64,000 bases of DNA from Symsagittifera roscoffensis (GCF_963678635.1 NC_087062.1:34075651-34139650), one strand, 5' to 3'; positions 22,159-34,240 are shown, counted from the stretch's first letter. Numbers and translations: made by a program. Notes: generated from the letters alone by a model not told the origin.

Positions 22159-23880
22159 TCACCCTACGCAACTACACTAGCTATGATTCTCTATTCTCCA
22201 AATCAGAATCTTTAGAACAAAATAGTTAAAGTTATAAAGCGAATGATATAAGTGGGATGATGATAAGTGTCTCAATTTGAACAACAACCAGTTTCAGTGC
22301 TATGCTACATGTCTTTAGTTTCCTCTCGTCTTCAATTTAACTCATCAGTTTTCGTCGTTGATTAGATTCGCTCTTCTAATTTGAATCCCAATCATTTTCA
22401 ATTGAGTTGTTGAGTAATATTAATGATTAATTTATTTTTGAGCCTAAAATTGGTCGGCCATGCTTCTAAATCATACGGTTATGTTCATTACCTGGCTTAA
22501 GTATAAAACAAAAAACCACTTGAAATCGTAAAATGAGAAAAAAAATTGTAATATCTGACTGTTTGCTTTTTAAAAAACAAGGTATTTTTTCTACGAGTTC
22601 CCCACCATGAAGCACTGCTGTTAAGCTTGAATATTTAGTTGATTATTCACAGTACTTTACTCTATTCTATTTCTTTCATCTGAAATTTACACCAGCCATT
22701 TTATGTTGGCAGAGGACTGATTGGTAGGTATTGTCCAATTATAAAGAAGCCTGGCCGACGTTTAATTTTCACCATTCATGTTCTGTCTCGAGTGTCACAA
22801 TTGTAAATGGTGACCTCTCACATATCTTGCTTCCTATGTTTGCTCATTCTCAACTATTTTCTACTTCCTGTCGCAGTCTCTATTCATCAACAAGGGAAGG
22901 GCCCTCTTGTTGCCTTTCTCGACCATTTTTTTTTCTACAATAGTACGAGTTTAACTTTGCACTGGACGGGACAACAAAGCTGCTGGAAACGGGCGAATAT
23001 TTAAAACACTAGTCTAATAAGTTAGATGTTTCAATGAGCGAATTGAAGCTACTTGTTTAGGTCTTGTGTCTTAAAAATTGTGCACGCTCAGTTTTTATGT
23101 TTTGCGGCTCAACTTTGCAAAAGTTTTAATTTTTTTTTGGAGTATTTGGTTGATTAAATTCACATTAATTACTGATCATTTTTTCCTCCAGACATCGTCT
23201 GCCCAAACCTAATAAACGTTTCTAAGACATGCAACATGTTTTGCTTGCTGGAGGCTTTATTCACTGTGCTTTGTAAGAGTTAACGGAGTTGATTATGTTT
23301 GATAGGTCTCCGAAACCATTGGTTTCTTTGATGCAGTCCTTCGTTCCTTCTTTTGTAACTTTCCTTTCTTGCTATGGGGAGTTAAAACCATTTGCTGTTT
23401 TAAAGAGTGTTCTACCTCTTTTGCTTCTGCGAAAGCTTGCAGGAATTCAGCAAAATCGAACCCTTTTCTGTTGAATTCGAAGGTGTCTAATTTTGGCTTC
23501 ACATTTGGTGCAAATAAATCATCGAATCGTTATAGTTAGTCATTCAGATCCCGTGCCCTTAAACTTTCGAGGGTCACAAATAAGGTCGATCATGTTCGGT
23601 AAACATTTATAAGGAGTGTCTCCAAAATCCCACGGAATTTTGTGTAGGTTGTGATATAACCAATTGCACTACTTTTTGTCCCGTTTACTTACACACACAA
23701 AGCTTGTGTGATAGGATAGATCTATTATATATTTAAATGCGGGCTTAACTATTTCGCCATGTTTAAGCTTTTTCAACGTATTATTTTTGCATGTTTAAGC
23801 TATATCGTATATTGCCATGGTTAAGAATGTTTTTCGATTTTCCAATTTGATTTTAGTGGTTATTTTACCGAGTTTAAATT
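22159..23880. other. CCNY 3' UTR and intergenic sequence
   Basis: No further coding exon is supported. The short frames at 22731-23004 and 23289-23502 have no motif. Near 23690 a fragment of the family A head occurs (ACAAAGCTTGTGTGATAGGA). Confidence 0.4.
23211..23216 (+). terminator. Possible poly(A) signal of CCNY
   Basis: AATAAA lies about 1.05 kb after the CCNY stop. It is the first clear canonical hexamer that I see downstream, so a long 3' UTR (22159 to about 23230) is plausible but not proven. Confidence 0.35.
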
Positions 23881-23939
23881 AAGCAGCCCAATATCGAATT
23901 AGGGGTTGCGAATTTGGCCTCCAATTTTGAATGCCCGAA

Positions 23940-25260
23940 TCATTTTAGTTAACGAGATAAGACAATTTTTTAGATTTTTTCAAAAAATTTCAGAAATTTC
24001 AAATAAAATAATTTACAAAACTTGATGTTCCCAACCCTGTAGTTGGGTAATGTCAGAGTACTCTAAAGGATTACAAAGCTTGCCTCCAAATATGACTGTT
24101 GAAATCCTTGTAGTTTTCGAGATATGACGTTTTTTGTGATTTTTTCAAAAATTTTCAGAAAACTTAAATTCATATTAGTTTTTTAAAAATCTGAAATTCC
24201 CAACCCTCTAATTATATCCTGTCAGAGTACTCTCAAAGATTGCGAATCTTGCCTCCAAGTATGACTGCTCAATAGTTTTCGAGATATGACGTTTTTTTGT
24301 GATTTTTTCAAAAATTTTCAGAAAACTAAAATTATTGTTTTTAAATCTGAAAATCCCAATCCTGTAGTTGGATACTGTCAGATTACTATCAGGGATTGCG
24401 AATCTTGCCTCCAAAAATGACTGCTCAAATCCTTGTAGTTTTCGAGATATGATGTTTTTTGTGATTTTTTCAAAAATTTTCAGAAAACTCAAATTATTGT
24501 TTTAAAAATTTGAATTTCGCAACCCTTAAGTTAGGTCCTGTCAGAGTACTCTCAAGGATTGCGAATCTTGCCTCCAATTATGACTGCTCAATTCTTTGTA
24601 GTTTTCGAGATGTGACGTTTATTGTGATTTTTTCAAAGTTTACAGAAAGTTTAAATTAATTATTTTTCAAAATTTGAAATTCCCAACGCTTTAGTTCGTT
24701 GTTGTCAGGGTACTCTAAAGAGTTGCAAATCTTGCCACATGCGACTGCTAATTGCGACTGCTCAAATGCTTTTAGTTTCCGAAATGTGACGTTTTTTGAT
24801 TATTTCAAATTTTTTCAAAGAACTTATCTACAAAGAAATTCAAAATATTTGAAACTACCAACTCGAAGATACAACCTTATTGTCAGCGTATACCCTGGCG
24901 TCTCAAATCTTGCCTCTTAATATGAATGCTCAAATCCTTTTAGTTTCCGAGATAAGACGTTTTTTTTAAATTTTTTTTTGGGAAACAGGTTTAAAAAATT
25001 CACAAAGTTTTGAATTCCTAACCCTAAAGTAGGGTGCTCTCAAGGACTATCAGTGGTTGCAAATCTGGCCATCAAATTTCTGCAGAGGCCCATTAACTTT
25101 TCGAGATGACGCCTTTAAAATGGGAATTGAAAAAATTTAAAAAGTTCGAAATTACCAACCCTGTAATTGGGTGCAGTCAGAGTACACTAAAAGTTTGCAG
25201 ATGTTGTGTCCAATATATGCGGTTTTTCATGAGTTGTCGAAAAATTTCGAAGCACCGGAG
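23940..25260. repeat. Satellite-like tandem array, ~165-bp monomers, about eight copies
   Basis: The anchor TTTTCGAGATATGACGTTTT recurs in variant forms near 23953, 24120, 24282, 24446, 24607, 24781, 24950 and 25100. Each copy also has GAAATTCCCAACCCTGTAGT, GTCAGAGTACTCTCAAGGATT and CTTGCCTCCAAATATGACTGC in the same order. The period is near 165 bp and the copies differ by numerous substitutions and small indels. Confidence 0.85.
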
Positions 25261-25399
25261 GTGCGTTAAACGCTAGTCAATATTTATTTCCGCTAATCAT
25301 TTTCTTCAATTCGTTGTTGCTAATCACGCAGACTGAATTTGCTGATATCCCTAATGTGAACTTCGTATCTTTGTTTTTAATACTCTTTTCCCAGAAACA

Positions 25400-25440
25400 T
25401 TGGATATATCTATCTATCTATCTATACTATATATATAAAT
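25400..25440. repeat. (ATCT)n / (AT)n microsatellite
   Basis: Four ATCT units are followed by alternating TA. A second (ATCT)n run next to the same AATGCxxG context occurs at 29507-29535. Confidence 0.75.
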
Positions 25441-25639
25441 GCGAGTGACAGCTATCTCCCACGTTTAACCATAATAATTTTGCATATGTAACGAAAGAAA
25501 TTTTTCATGTTTAAGCTATATCAAATATTGCAATGCTTAAGAAAATTAATTAGTTTTCTACTGGGTCATTAGTTTTTCAGTAATTTTTTTTCGAGGTCAA
25601 ATTAAGTCTGTCTGTGTCTGTATACCTGATTTTTAATAA

Positions 25640-25920
25640 TTTGATTGTCTGTCTACCCGTCTCCTAATTTTTTAGTTTTCAATTTGGTTTCGACGATTCA
25701 GTTCAACATAGTACTACTGTCGAACGGCTGTCTCCAATCTTTCTCTCTTTTTATCTTAATCTGGATTTTCTGTCTTTTTTTTTTCGATTCTTCTTTTTCT
25801 ATTTTTTTTTCTGTCTTTATCTTTCTTCTTCTATCTGTTGTTTTTCCTATCTTTTTTATATTTTCGATTTTTCTTTCTATCTTTGTTGTTTATCTTTTCT
25901 ATCACTTTTCTTATATCACC
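25640..25920. repeat. Pyrimidine-rich low-complexity tract
   Basis: The plus strand is a T/C-rich run of TTTCTATC- and TTTTTCT-like words. It accounts for a spurious 96-codon hydrophobic frame. Confidence 0.7.
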
Positions 25921-26175
25921 TGCCTCCAATTATGACTGCTCAAATTCTTGTAGTTTTCGAGAGATATGACGTTTTTTGTGATTTTTGCAAAAAATTTCAA
26001 AAAATGTGAATTAATTTTTGTTTTCAAAATTTGAAATTCCTTATCCTGTAGCTGGGTGCTGTCAGAGTGCTCTCATGGTTTGCGAATTTTGCTTCTAAAT
26101 ATGAATGCTCAAATCCTTGTAGTTTTCCAGATATGATGTTTTTTGTGATTTTTTCAAAAAATTTTCAATAAGAAA
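25921..26175. repeat. Two further monomers of the ~165-bp repeat
   Basis: CTGCCTCCAATTATGACTGC and TTTTCGAGAGATATGACG (25955) are followed by a second copy with CCAGATATGATG at about 26126. They are separated from the main array by the pyrimidine tract. Confidence 0.75.
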
Positions 26176-26346
26176 CAAAGTTTTATGAAAACAAGAAAAA
26201 TTCAATCGTTTTTTTGCAAGTTTGAGGGCCTCGACTTTTTTTTCAAAAAACAAGCTTTCTGCTTACTTGGCCAAACAGGGAGCCTGAGTTGAGGCAACAT
26301 CTTATCAAAAACAGTATAGTGCAATTTACTGATATAAAAGCTGCAT

Positions 26347-26700
26347 ATGGTGAGTTATGCTCATAAGGTAAGGTTTTTGGGGGCACTAAGTCAAGACCAT
26401 TCAGTCAAACTCTCAACTAAGCCCCTGCTAAAAACCCAACGTTTTTGGAGTTGCAAAGTCAGGCGATCAATCAGTTCACTCATTAAAAATGAAATAAGTT
26501 ATTGCAAGTACCACTCAAGCAAGCCTCTCTTAACACATCGAAGGTTTTTGCAAGCACAAAGTCAAGTGATCACTCAATTCACTGCATAAAAATAAAGAAA
26601 GATTTTGTAAGTGGTCACCAACTAGGCCCATACTAACGAAACTAAGATTTTGCAGGCAAAAAGCCGAAGACCATTCACCCAAACTCTCAACAACCCCTCA
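26347..26700. repeat. Degenerate ~100-bp tandem repeat
   Basis: Phrases such as GCAAGCACAAAGTCAAGTGA, CACTAAGTCAAGACCATTCA, GTTGCAAAGTCAGGCGATCA and GCAAAAAGCCGAAGACCATT recur about every 90-120 bp, each followed by CACTCA(A)TTCACT-like text. The copies are too diverged to set a strict unit. Confidence 0.5.
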
Positions 26701-26842
26701 CATAGTTCAGGCTTAACATAATTCAGTCCAACAAAAAACCTTTCTCATAAGAGGCTGATACTTTTGTTTGCAGTCAGGGAGCACTCAACGGGACTGACTC
26801 AAAATTTCAATTTACTAAAACAGTGGTAATTTAAGTTATCCG

Positions 26843-27459
26843 GAAGCATTTCTTTCACATTGGGTTGACTTTAGACAAAAACTGATGGCGACAAAAATTG
26901 CCTTAATATGTATCATAACTAACATGGTGTAATTTGGTTTTCGAAATTCAGGCTCTAATTTTACCCCAAAAGGGGATTACTTTTGGCTGGATTATTTTTG
27001 GTTTTTTAGTCTAATAAAAATTACGCTGAAACTACTGTTATAGAGACCAACAAAGTTTAAGTTGAATCAGGTCATTATCTCTAAAAATTGTGCGAAACGT
27101 TTCAAAATTGTTTTCAAATGAAAAATTGGTACTTTATATGGAAAAAACGACACTTTTTGTCTATCAAACAAAAATATATTATTTCATAAGTTTTCTTAGA
27201 GATTATACCCTTTTTCAAATTTCATGGTCTCTATAAGAGTCTCACTGTGATTTAGTTTTGCCAGTAATTGACAGGGTAGTTGCAGCGTATTTATTGATTG
27301 ACTATTAAAATTCAAAACAATAATCCATTTTTGGGGTTAAATTTTAGGCCCGAAATTTGCAAAGCATATTATACCATATTAATTCTGCTAAAATCCTAAA
27401 CAAGTTTTTTCGTCTTCAGTTTTGTCTAAAGTCAACCCAATATGAGAAAAACGCGTTTC
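26843..27459. repeat. Long inverted repeat (~310-bp arms)
   Basis: The left arm contains ATTGGGTTGACTTTAGACAA (26859). The right arm contains its complement TTGTCTAAAGTCAACCCAAT, ending at 27441. Inner matched pairs are TTATAGAGACC / GGTCTCTATAA and GGTCATTATCTCTAAAAA / TTAGAGATTATACC. All pairs share a centre near 27150. The arms are imperfect and the short loop is AT-rich. Confidence 0.8.
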
Positions 27460-27479
27460 AAATTTAATGGGTTTTGTCC

Positions 27480-28740
27480 AGATCATTTGAATCAGCAGTA
27501 TACTATCGAGCTTATGTAGGCATATTACTCCAGAATTATTGTTTCTCTTGACAATTTGTTTTTTTTTTCAGCCCAGGAAAAATTATCTCATAAAAGGCAG
27601 CTAGAAAGTCCGCAATCAGGACAAATGAAATCATAATGTTCGCAGAGGATCGATAATTACAAAATACTACCTCTGTAGGAGCTTAGTTTACCATAATAAT
27701 AGAGAACTTATTTCTCTAGAAGTCTTGTTTTTTTTTACAAAAAAAAAACTTTCAGCCTAGCACAAAAACTAAGTCAAGTTTTGTCGACAGATCGGTTAGA
27801 AATGTTTTTGGGTTTGAATGAAGTAAAACTGAAATTAAGACCATCTAAACAAATTTAGAGAGTTGAATATACTGTATAATAAGGAATTGGGCAATCTTTT
27901 TTGATTATGAAAAACAAGTTGACAAAAATTAATTGAAGGTGAGGGAACGTTGAAGTTAATTAAAGAAAGTTTATGTGTTTTGTTTTTTTTACTCTGTTTA
28001 TAAACGAAATTTTGAAGAATGATTGCAGAGTTAACACTCGGCAGGCAGCAATGCATTATAATGTTCTCGAGTGAAGATGTAATGATGCGAAGAAATGTTT
28101 TGCTATATACATAAATAGTCGAAGACTAATTTAAATGTCGAAGACAAAAGGTAAATTTTTTATGTTAAAGGGGGACCTATTTATCAGGTCTTTCGAGGCC
28201 ATCGGAAGCCTGACGTTTGATAGATCATAGAATTGGGCTTTTTATGTCTTCATTGCTTTCCTTCGTCTAAATTTTTCGATGTGACTGGTATCGTCCCCAG
28301 TGCAGAGTTAATGTCTTATGGTCTATCGTCGATATATTTTCTTATATGTTAGATGTAGATCAATGGCGTTCATAAGTTATTTTGTTATTGATTACATGAT
28401 TTTTTTTTTACAGATTACTAAAATGTTTAGATATTTATTTTGACAAATTCAATTATGTCTAACTTCTTTTTTTCCAGACGTTGAGTAATAATTGATGAAG
28501 AAGTCCGAAGTCCAAAAAGATAAGAAAATAATGCCATCATTTTTTGTCATTGCTAATTTCAATATGTATCATGCTAATATGTAAGTTGACTTGCTTAACT
28601 AATTGCAATTATTCGGAATCTCCCATTTTTCAGATTGCTGTTATGAAATCCATTTTGAAAGGGTTTGAGTTTCTTCTATAATAACCTTTCATTAACCGAT
28701 TTATCTGCCGTTTTCTTACATCAAAACTAGAGAGTTGACA
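27480..28740. other. Intergenic upstream of VTI1A
   Basis: I find no supported gene. A 73-codon minus-strand frame at 27835-28056 has no recognisable motif. Confidence 0.4.
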
Positions 28741-28747
28741 GTGAGAA

Positions 28748-31369
28748 ATGTCGAGAGGGGGATACTCTACGCTACCCTCTACAGCCCCGAGTGCGAGTTT
28801 GTTTGAATCATACGAGCAGCAAGTAGCGTCTGCCTCGGCTGAAATCACATACAGCATCAGTAAAATCACAGCCCTTACTGAAAGTGAACGCCAACAGTCC
28901 ATGGATAACATACAGAGGTAAGTAGACGCATTTGTTCTAAGATGCAAACTTGACATTTGAAAGAATTATTTTGCCTTAAATATTGATTTTTGATTGCTTG
29001 CGTCAGTGGAAAAGAAGTTTGTTTTCTCTTTCCATGCTCTTTACATTTTGAGAGCGGCAGACGCATTAATGATAATTACTTCTCTCGAGAGCTGCAACAG
29101 GGAATTTTTAATGAAAAGAAGAATGGACTTGATGTTAGACTGAGTGTTCACTTACAAAACATGCTCTCGTACGGATGTTTGAAAGAAAAGAACTGCAGCT
29201 ATAGCATAGCTTAATTTTAACTCAAGTTGTCAGTTGCTGTTCAGGTAGCAGGCAAAGTCTGGACCTTATTTAAGGGTCCAAAAAGCTTGAAAAATACATT
29301 TATCACTCGGCTGCCCGTTTGGAATTTGGGTTAAATTGTACAGTTACAAGCTAAATTATTTTATAAATTCATTTGGTCTTGAGTATTTGGTCCTTAAAGC
29401 GATCAGTCGATTAATATATTCTAGATTGTGATTAAAAAGGCTTCATTGTGACATATCACTTAACCCTGTAAAATGTTTTTCGTCGTGACGTATTTTGAGT
29501 GCAAATCTATCTATCTATCTATTATATATTTGAATGCAGGGTTCATTGTCTTGCCATGTTTAAGATTTTTCAACTTATTATTTTTGCATGTTTAACGAAA
29601 CAGTTTTTTCGGATTTAAGCTATATTGTATATTGCAATGCTTATGAAATTTCTTCGATTTTCCAGTTTGAATTTAGTGTTTATTTCACGAAGTTTTAAAG
29701 TCCCAATCCTTTGGTTGGTTGCTCTCCGGGGTTGCAAAACGTGTCTCCTAATGTGACTGCTCAAATGCTATTAGTTTCCGAGATATGACGTGCTATAAAA
29801 AAACAGCTATAAAAAACTTCAAGATTTGAAATTTCCAACACTGTATTTGTATGCTGTAAGGGTACTCTCAGGAGTCGCAAATGTTGCCTTCAAGTTGGGC
29901 TGCCTTCAAGTTGGGTTGTGTATTTTTTTAAGGTTTTCAAAAAATTGAGGTTTGAAAATTTTCACAAATTTTGGAATTCGCAAACCTGTAGTTATGGACA
30001 TATGTGCTCAAATTATTTCAGTTTCCGAGATTTTATGGTTTTATCAAAATTGTTGCTAAAACTTCACAAAATTTGAAATTTTCAATCCTATAGTGGAATG
30101 TTCTCTGGGTACTCTCAGAGGTTGCTGGTCTTGAGTCCAGTTGTATCCATTCGGTCATTTAGGATTTTGTTGTTGAGTTTAAAATACGAAGATTTGAAAC
30201 CCAGTTATTGTGGAGATTTGACCATTTTAGTTTTATAAGAACCTTGAAGTTAAATTTATTTTTGTTTAATTTATAAAACAAAATGGAAAATGCTGCTGGA
30301 TGTTTTGGTCTCATTGTCTGATATCGTTTGTGATGCGCCAAAATCTCATTTTTCTGTTCTATTGCTGATTCTTTTTCATGAAGGAAAGAAAGCAAGTTTT
30401 CACGATTAGTTTGGCGCGAACAGCGAGCACTGTAGAAATTACACGACAATAAAATAACTGTTTAGTGTCCTGGTCTTGTTTAAGTTCCAGTTCAGTTTCC
30501 TTCGCGTGTTATGTTATTGAATGCGAGTTTTGTGATCAAAATGGTTTGTTTAATAGGTTGTTGGAAGATCTAAAAGATACATTGGAGCAGATGGAGTTGG
30601 AGAGTAGAGACCACTCGACGGCAGAGAGGAACAAGTACATGACTAGACTGAGGAGCTACAGGACAGAGGCGAAGAGGCTGGAGGAGGAGTTCCACGCAGT
30701 CAAATACCCACGCAGATCCCTACAACAGGACAGGATGGAGCTGTTAGGTGAGTGCGAGTCCAACGTCGCTGAACATCGTCAACTGGTAGATTACGAATGA
30801 TATTGTACATAATTTGAAACATTGGCGGTTAGAACGCGGAAAAAGCTCAGGTTGCCAAGTTTTCCTTAATTTCGAACGTTTCGTATGGAAAATATTATCC
30901 AATTTTTGGAAGTGATTTTCTAAATGGTTGTTACATGTTAAAAAGGCAAGTCGTTTCTAAATGTATGATTTTCAAAAAAATATTTACAATGTTTTTAAAG
31001 AAGAATTAACTCGGAAATGATGCCAGTTTTTGTTAAGGCATTGATGGCGATGACCAGAAACAGAATTTGCTGAAGAACAGTGAGAGAATCGAACGCGGAA
31101 CCCGTCGATTGGAAGCAGGAAACAAAGTGGCAATAGAAACAGAAGAACTGGGAGCGGAGATCCTTCGGGATTTGCACGAACAAGGAGAGACGATAGAGAA
31201 ATCCAGGCAGAGACTCCGCAGCATGAACGCAGATTTGGGAAAGAGTTCACGCGTGCTGAGTGCAATGTTAATGAGGGCCATCCAACACCGAATCGCACTA
31301 ATGTTGATTGTTTTGGTGTTGATAGCGGTGGCAGTAATAGTCATTGTCGTTCTTACACAGACCAGCTAG
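28748..31369 (+). CDS. vti1a: Vesicle transport Qb-SNARE, VTI1A type
   Basis: Vti1 proteins are tail-anchored Qb-SNAREs for fusion at the trans-Golgi, endosomes and lysosome/vacuole. Exons are 28748-28917, 30557-30747 and 31038-31369, with GT-AG borders and phases 2 and 1, giving 230 aa. An N-terminal Habc-type helical region (about 18-115) contains FESYEQQVASASAEITYSI and MTRLRSYRTEAKRLEEEF. The SNARE motif (about 134-196) contains SERIERGTRRLEAG, AIETEELG and NADLGKSSRVL. A C-terminal membrane anchor (about 206-226, Ile/Val/Leu only) is followed by TQTS. It resembles vertebrate VTI1A more than VTI1B in the GDDQ-LL-S-ERIER region. The likely zero-layer residue is Q169 (LHEQGETI). The start follows ACAG by 6 nt, and the protein has a Ser/Thr/Pro-rich extension of about 15 aa before the Habc region. 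Confidence 0.94.
29505..30130. repeat. Microsatellite and ~165-bp repeat monomers in VTI1A intron 1
   Basis: An (ATCT)n run at 29507-29522 is followed by about three degenerate monomers of the 23.9-25.3 kb satellite family (AGTTTCCGAGATATGACG at 29775; GTTTCCGAGATTTTATGG near 30020). Confidence 0.65.
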
Positions 31370-31614
31370 CACCATTTCTACGCAGATCAACCGCCGATAG
31401 AGTATCTACTTCGCGTTTTTGAACTGGCTGGTTTCCCACCTACTTTAGTTTGCTTAAACTTCCTTCGGTTTAGGATTGAGTATCATGTAGCTTTTGCCAA
31501 AATCAGATGTGTATTGTATTTATTTTCGAGGCTATCTTAGAATGAGAATTTTTAATTTGGTGTTATATAGCTACTAAACACGTAAGTGTAAATAGGAGCG
31601 ATTGGCGTTTATTT

Positions 31615-31620
31615 AATAAA
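31615..31620 (+). terminator. Probable poly(A) signal of VTI1A
   Basis: AATAAA lies about 250 nt after the VTI1A stop and is followed by T-rich sequence. Confidence 0.6.
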
Positions 31621-31624
31621 TGTA

Positions 31625-32490
31625 TAAATTTAATTTAGTTTGTTCTTTTTAGTCAATCTGAAAGTTCAGACACTGATCGTCTTTACTGTCTACGTAATCG
31701 AAAGCTAAATTTCAGATCAAAGGTTTGAAATGACTGTCCAAATGATCGGAATAGGTTTTCACCAATTGATGAAATAGCAAACAGCTTGTTCATGTTCTTT
31801 TTTTGAGATACAATACAGGGTCGCAGTTTTCTTTTATGAATGATGAAAAAGATAGACGAAACTTGATAAAACTCAATTTGAACATTTCTTGTTTAAAGTG
31901 AGACCATTTAAAGAAACGTTCTTATAAACTAGAAGCCTTCAAAACTGGCAGCTAATTTTTCAAATCCGCGTTTCTGAAGCATTTTTTTTTTCAAATTATG
32001 GAAATCACTTTTCGGTTTAAAAAAATCAACCATTGATTCTGTTAATGTCACTCTGATGTAAACATTATGTACACTTGAAATTTAGATCTTGAAAATTGTT
32101 CTGATGAAGCTTTCGTCGCTATCATTTCAATTGGACTCTGAACTGATCGCCGGAAATTCAAATTTTTAGTCTTCATTATCGTGTATCTGAAAAAAAAATT
32201 GTAAAAAGAATTTAAGATTTTTACTATGCTGCCTTTAAAAGAAAAAAATACGACAGAAGCTAGATGTGTCATCAAACGCAGTTGTATCTGAGCTCAACTG
32301 TCTTGTGTCCTCACAGGAAAGACTCAAATTCGCAAATACTTCTCAAAGTGTTTTCAATTTTTTTCGATGGCCGAATGCTAAATGACTAACTTGGGAGTTC
32401 AGATTTTTCTATAGGAATTTGAACCTCCAAAATCTCTTAGTTTTTGAGATATTGCAGTTTAGGATATATTTTTTTTCTCGATAATTTTGA
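31625..32490. other. Intergenic, nothing recognised
   Basis: AT-rich sequence with short frames only. Confidence 0.4.
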
Positions 32491-32494
32491 CACA

Positions 32495-32940
32495 AAAAAG
32501 CTGTTTGTTTCAAACAACGGCATTAATTAAAACTCGATTTCAGAAATTTTCTACAGCAATTTATAATATTTTTTGAAATCCATAGTTTATGCATAATGTG
32601 GCTTTATGCTTTGCAATTTATTACATGCATAATTAGTTTTGATGCCTTCAGTTTTCAATTTTCCAAATTATTACTTGTAAAATTGTGTCTATTTTTATTT
32701 GGTGCCACTTTCGCTCCATAGCATTGGCAGTTTGTTAGCAGATGTAGCTGCTTTATTTGTGACTAGTGTTTGCCGGTGAGACTGCAATTCTCGAGGTCGC
32801 AGGTTTGAAGAGCACACGTAGCAAAGTTTTCTAATTAGAAGTTTATTTCTATTTTTTTTTCACTTTATGAAGCTGCTTTTTGTCGTGTTCTCACTAGTGT
32901 TTGCGAAGCGCAGCTTCGCCTTAGTGTTAAATTTAAAATT
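32495..32940 (+). repeat. Dispersed repeat family A, core part
   Basis: It contains ATTGGCAGTTTGTTAGCAGA, GTAGCTGCTTTATTTGTGAC, a tRNA-like stretch ending GGTCGCAGGTTTGAAG (32798), and AGCTGCTTTTTGTCGTGTTC. A strong stem, GCGAAGC-GCA-GCTTCGC, lies at about 32906. Confidence 0.65.
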
Positions 32941-32944
32941 TAAC

Positions 32945-33265
32945 ACTTCGTAAACTTTCAAATTCCCAAATCAACGGTGGGGTGCTATTAAGGTAATCTC
33001 GGGATGTTTAAATCTAGCTTCTCAATATGACTGCTCAACGACTTTTAGTTTTCGAGATATGGCGTTTCTTTGGTTTGTCAAATTTTTTAAAAATAAATAT
33101 CATAAATATTCATAATTTGAAATTGTCGACCTTTATTCGAGCGATGTCAGGGTGCTCTCGGCAGCGGTACATTTGGCCTTCATACGTATATTAGCTCGAA
33201 CTTTTTCAATTTTTCTTTGATATTTCATTATTTGATACATTTTTTTAAATTCCCGACCCTATGGC
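32945..33265. repeat. ~165-bp repeat monomers, degenerate
   Basis: CAAATTCCCAAATCAACGGT, CAATATGACTGCTCAACGAC and TTTTCGAGATATGGCG (33050) match the order of the 24-kb satellite monomers. A second, weaker unit follows to 33265. Confidence 0.6.
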
Positions 33266-33689
33266 GAGGTGAAGTTAAGTAACCCACAGGGGTCGCAGAA
33301 CTCGAAATTTGACTCTTCTATCTAGAGGTCCCTGGTTCTATCAACGTAAACATCCAGCTGTCAAGCCATACATCAATCTCAATCCAATCAGCTATCAATT
33401 GAGCCATCCATTGATATGAAGTAAAGCACCGGAAAAACTATGAGGGACTGCTTAAGATTTTTGTTTCCTGTCTTTGCTGTTATCGACAGTTTGAGTTTAC
33501 GCGCACAATTTCAATTTTCAAGATGGCAGCTGTAATTAGTTTTAAAATCTTAGCAAAATAAAAGATTTAATGAAATTTTAACTGACCTTCAATCGGGAAG
33601 TATGCTTTTCCCGTAAAACAAGTTCTATTACAGATCAGTAAAAAGTTTCCCGTGCTCTTTTTACGACTTTTAGGTCCTTTTCGACTTGG

Positions 33690-33765
33690 TCTGGTAGTGG
33701 AGCTGGTGTTTTTGCCATTTATGGCCTGGAGCTCGAATCCCGTTGGTAACTTGTTTTTGTTCTAT
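33690..33765 (+). repeat. tRNA-like sequence (SINE head candidate)
   Basis: GGTCTGGTAGTGGAGCTGG resembles a tRNA 5'/A-box region, and GGAGCTCGAATCCCG resembles a B-box, about 35 nt apart. There is no convincing full cloverleaf, so it is not called as a tRNA gene. Confidence 0.35.
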
Positions 33766-34240
33766 AAAATAAACAACGTTTTCTTGGTGAAAAATTGATG
33801 TGTTTGGACCACCGCTTGTCTCCTAAGATGATCCGTGCGGCTGTGAATAATTTTTTTTTAACTCTCTTGCCGATAGTGGACGCCCAAATGACGCGCCGGA
33901 GGGTTAGCCAGGATTGGGCGTTTAATAACTTGATGAAAATGCATGATGGTTGGCACTGGCATTTGCATGACTCTGCGAAAAGTTTTCGTGCTGAACAGTA
34001 ACAACCCAATCACATGTACGGTGTTTATCTTTGAGAACAAGTTGCAGTTTGACCTTCGTTAAACTGCTTTTGTCCAATTTCTCACTCACGTCGGACAGCT
34101 CTTCCTCCAACCCAAAAACCTTAATTCAATTTCTGCCAATTTCTTTATTTTCTGCAGCCATTTCTTCTAATTCTTGGAATACTTTGCAGTTCCAAGTAGT
34201 CAATCTTCACTGTATTCTGCTCTTTCATCTTAATTGAAAT
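33719..34240 (-). pseudogene. Possible LINE ORF1 relic
   Basis: The minus strand has an EK-rich stretch (MEEELSDVSEKLDKSSLTKV) and then, in a shifted frame, a basic segment (VIWASTIGKRVKKKLFTAAR ... SPRKRCLF). The latter resembles the C-terminal domain of LINE ORF1 proteins, where R-I-V-x-F is followed by basic helices. Several frame shifts are needed, so the assignment is tentative. Confidence 0.3.

Noticed and set aside
23940-25260. Regularly spaced repeats as a CRISPR array
   Set aside because: The monomers are ~165 bp with no unique spacers, the sequence is eukaryotic, and no cas genes are present. This is a satellite-type array.
25645-25935. 96-codon hydrophobic plus-strand frame that looks like membrane segments
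   Set aside because: It is the translation of a T/C-rich low-complexity tract between satellite monomers. It has no start context, splice sites or family resemblance.
26347-26589. 80-codon plus-strand frame
   Set aside because: It is made of the degenerate ~100-bp tandem repeat units; the repeated peptide phrases reflect the DNA repeat.
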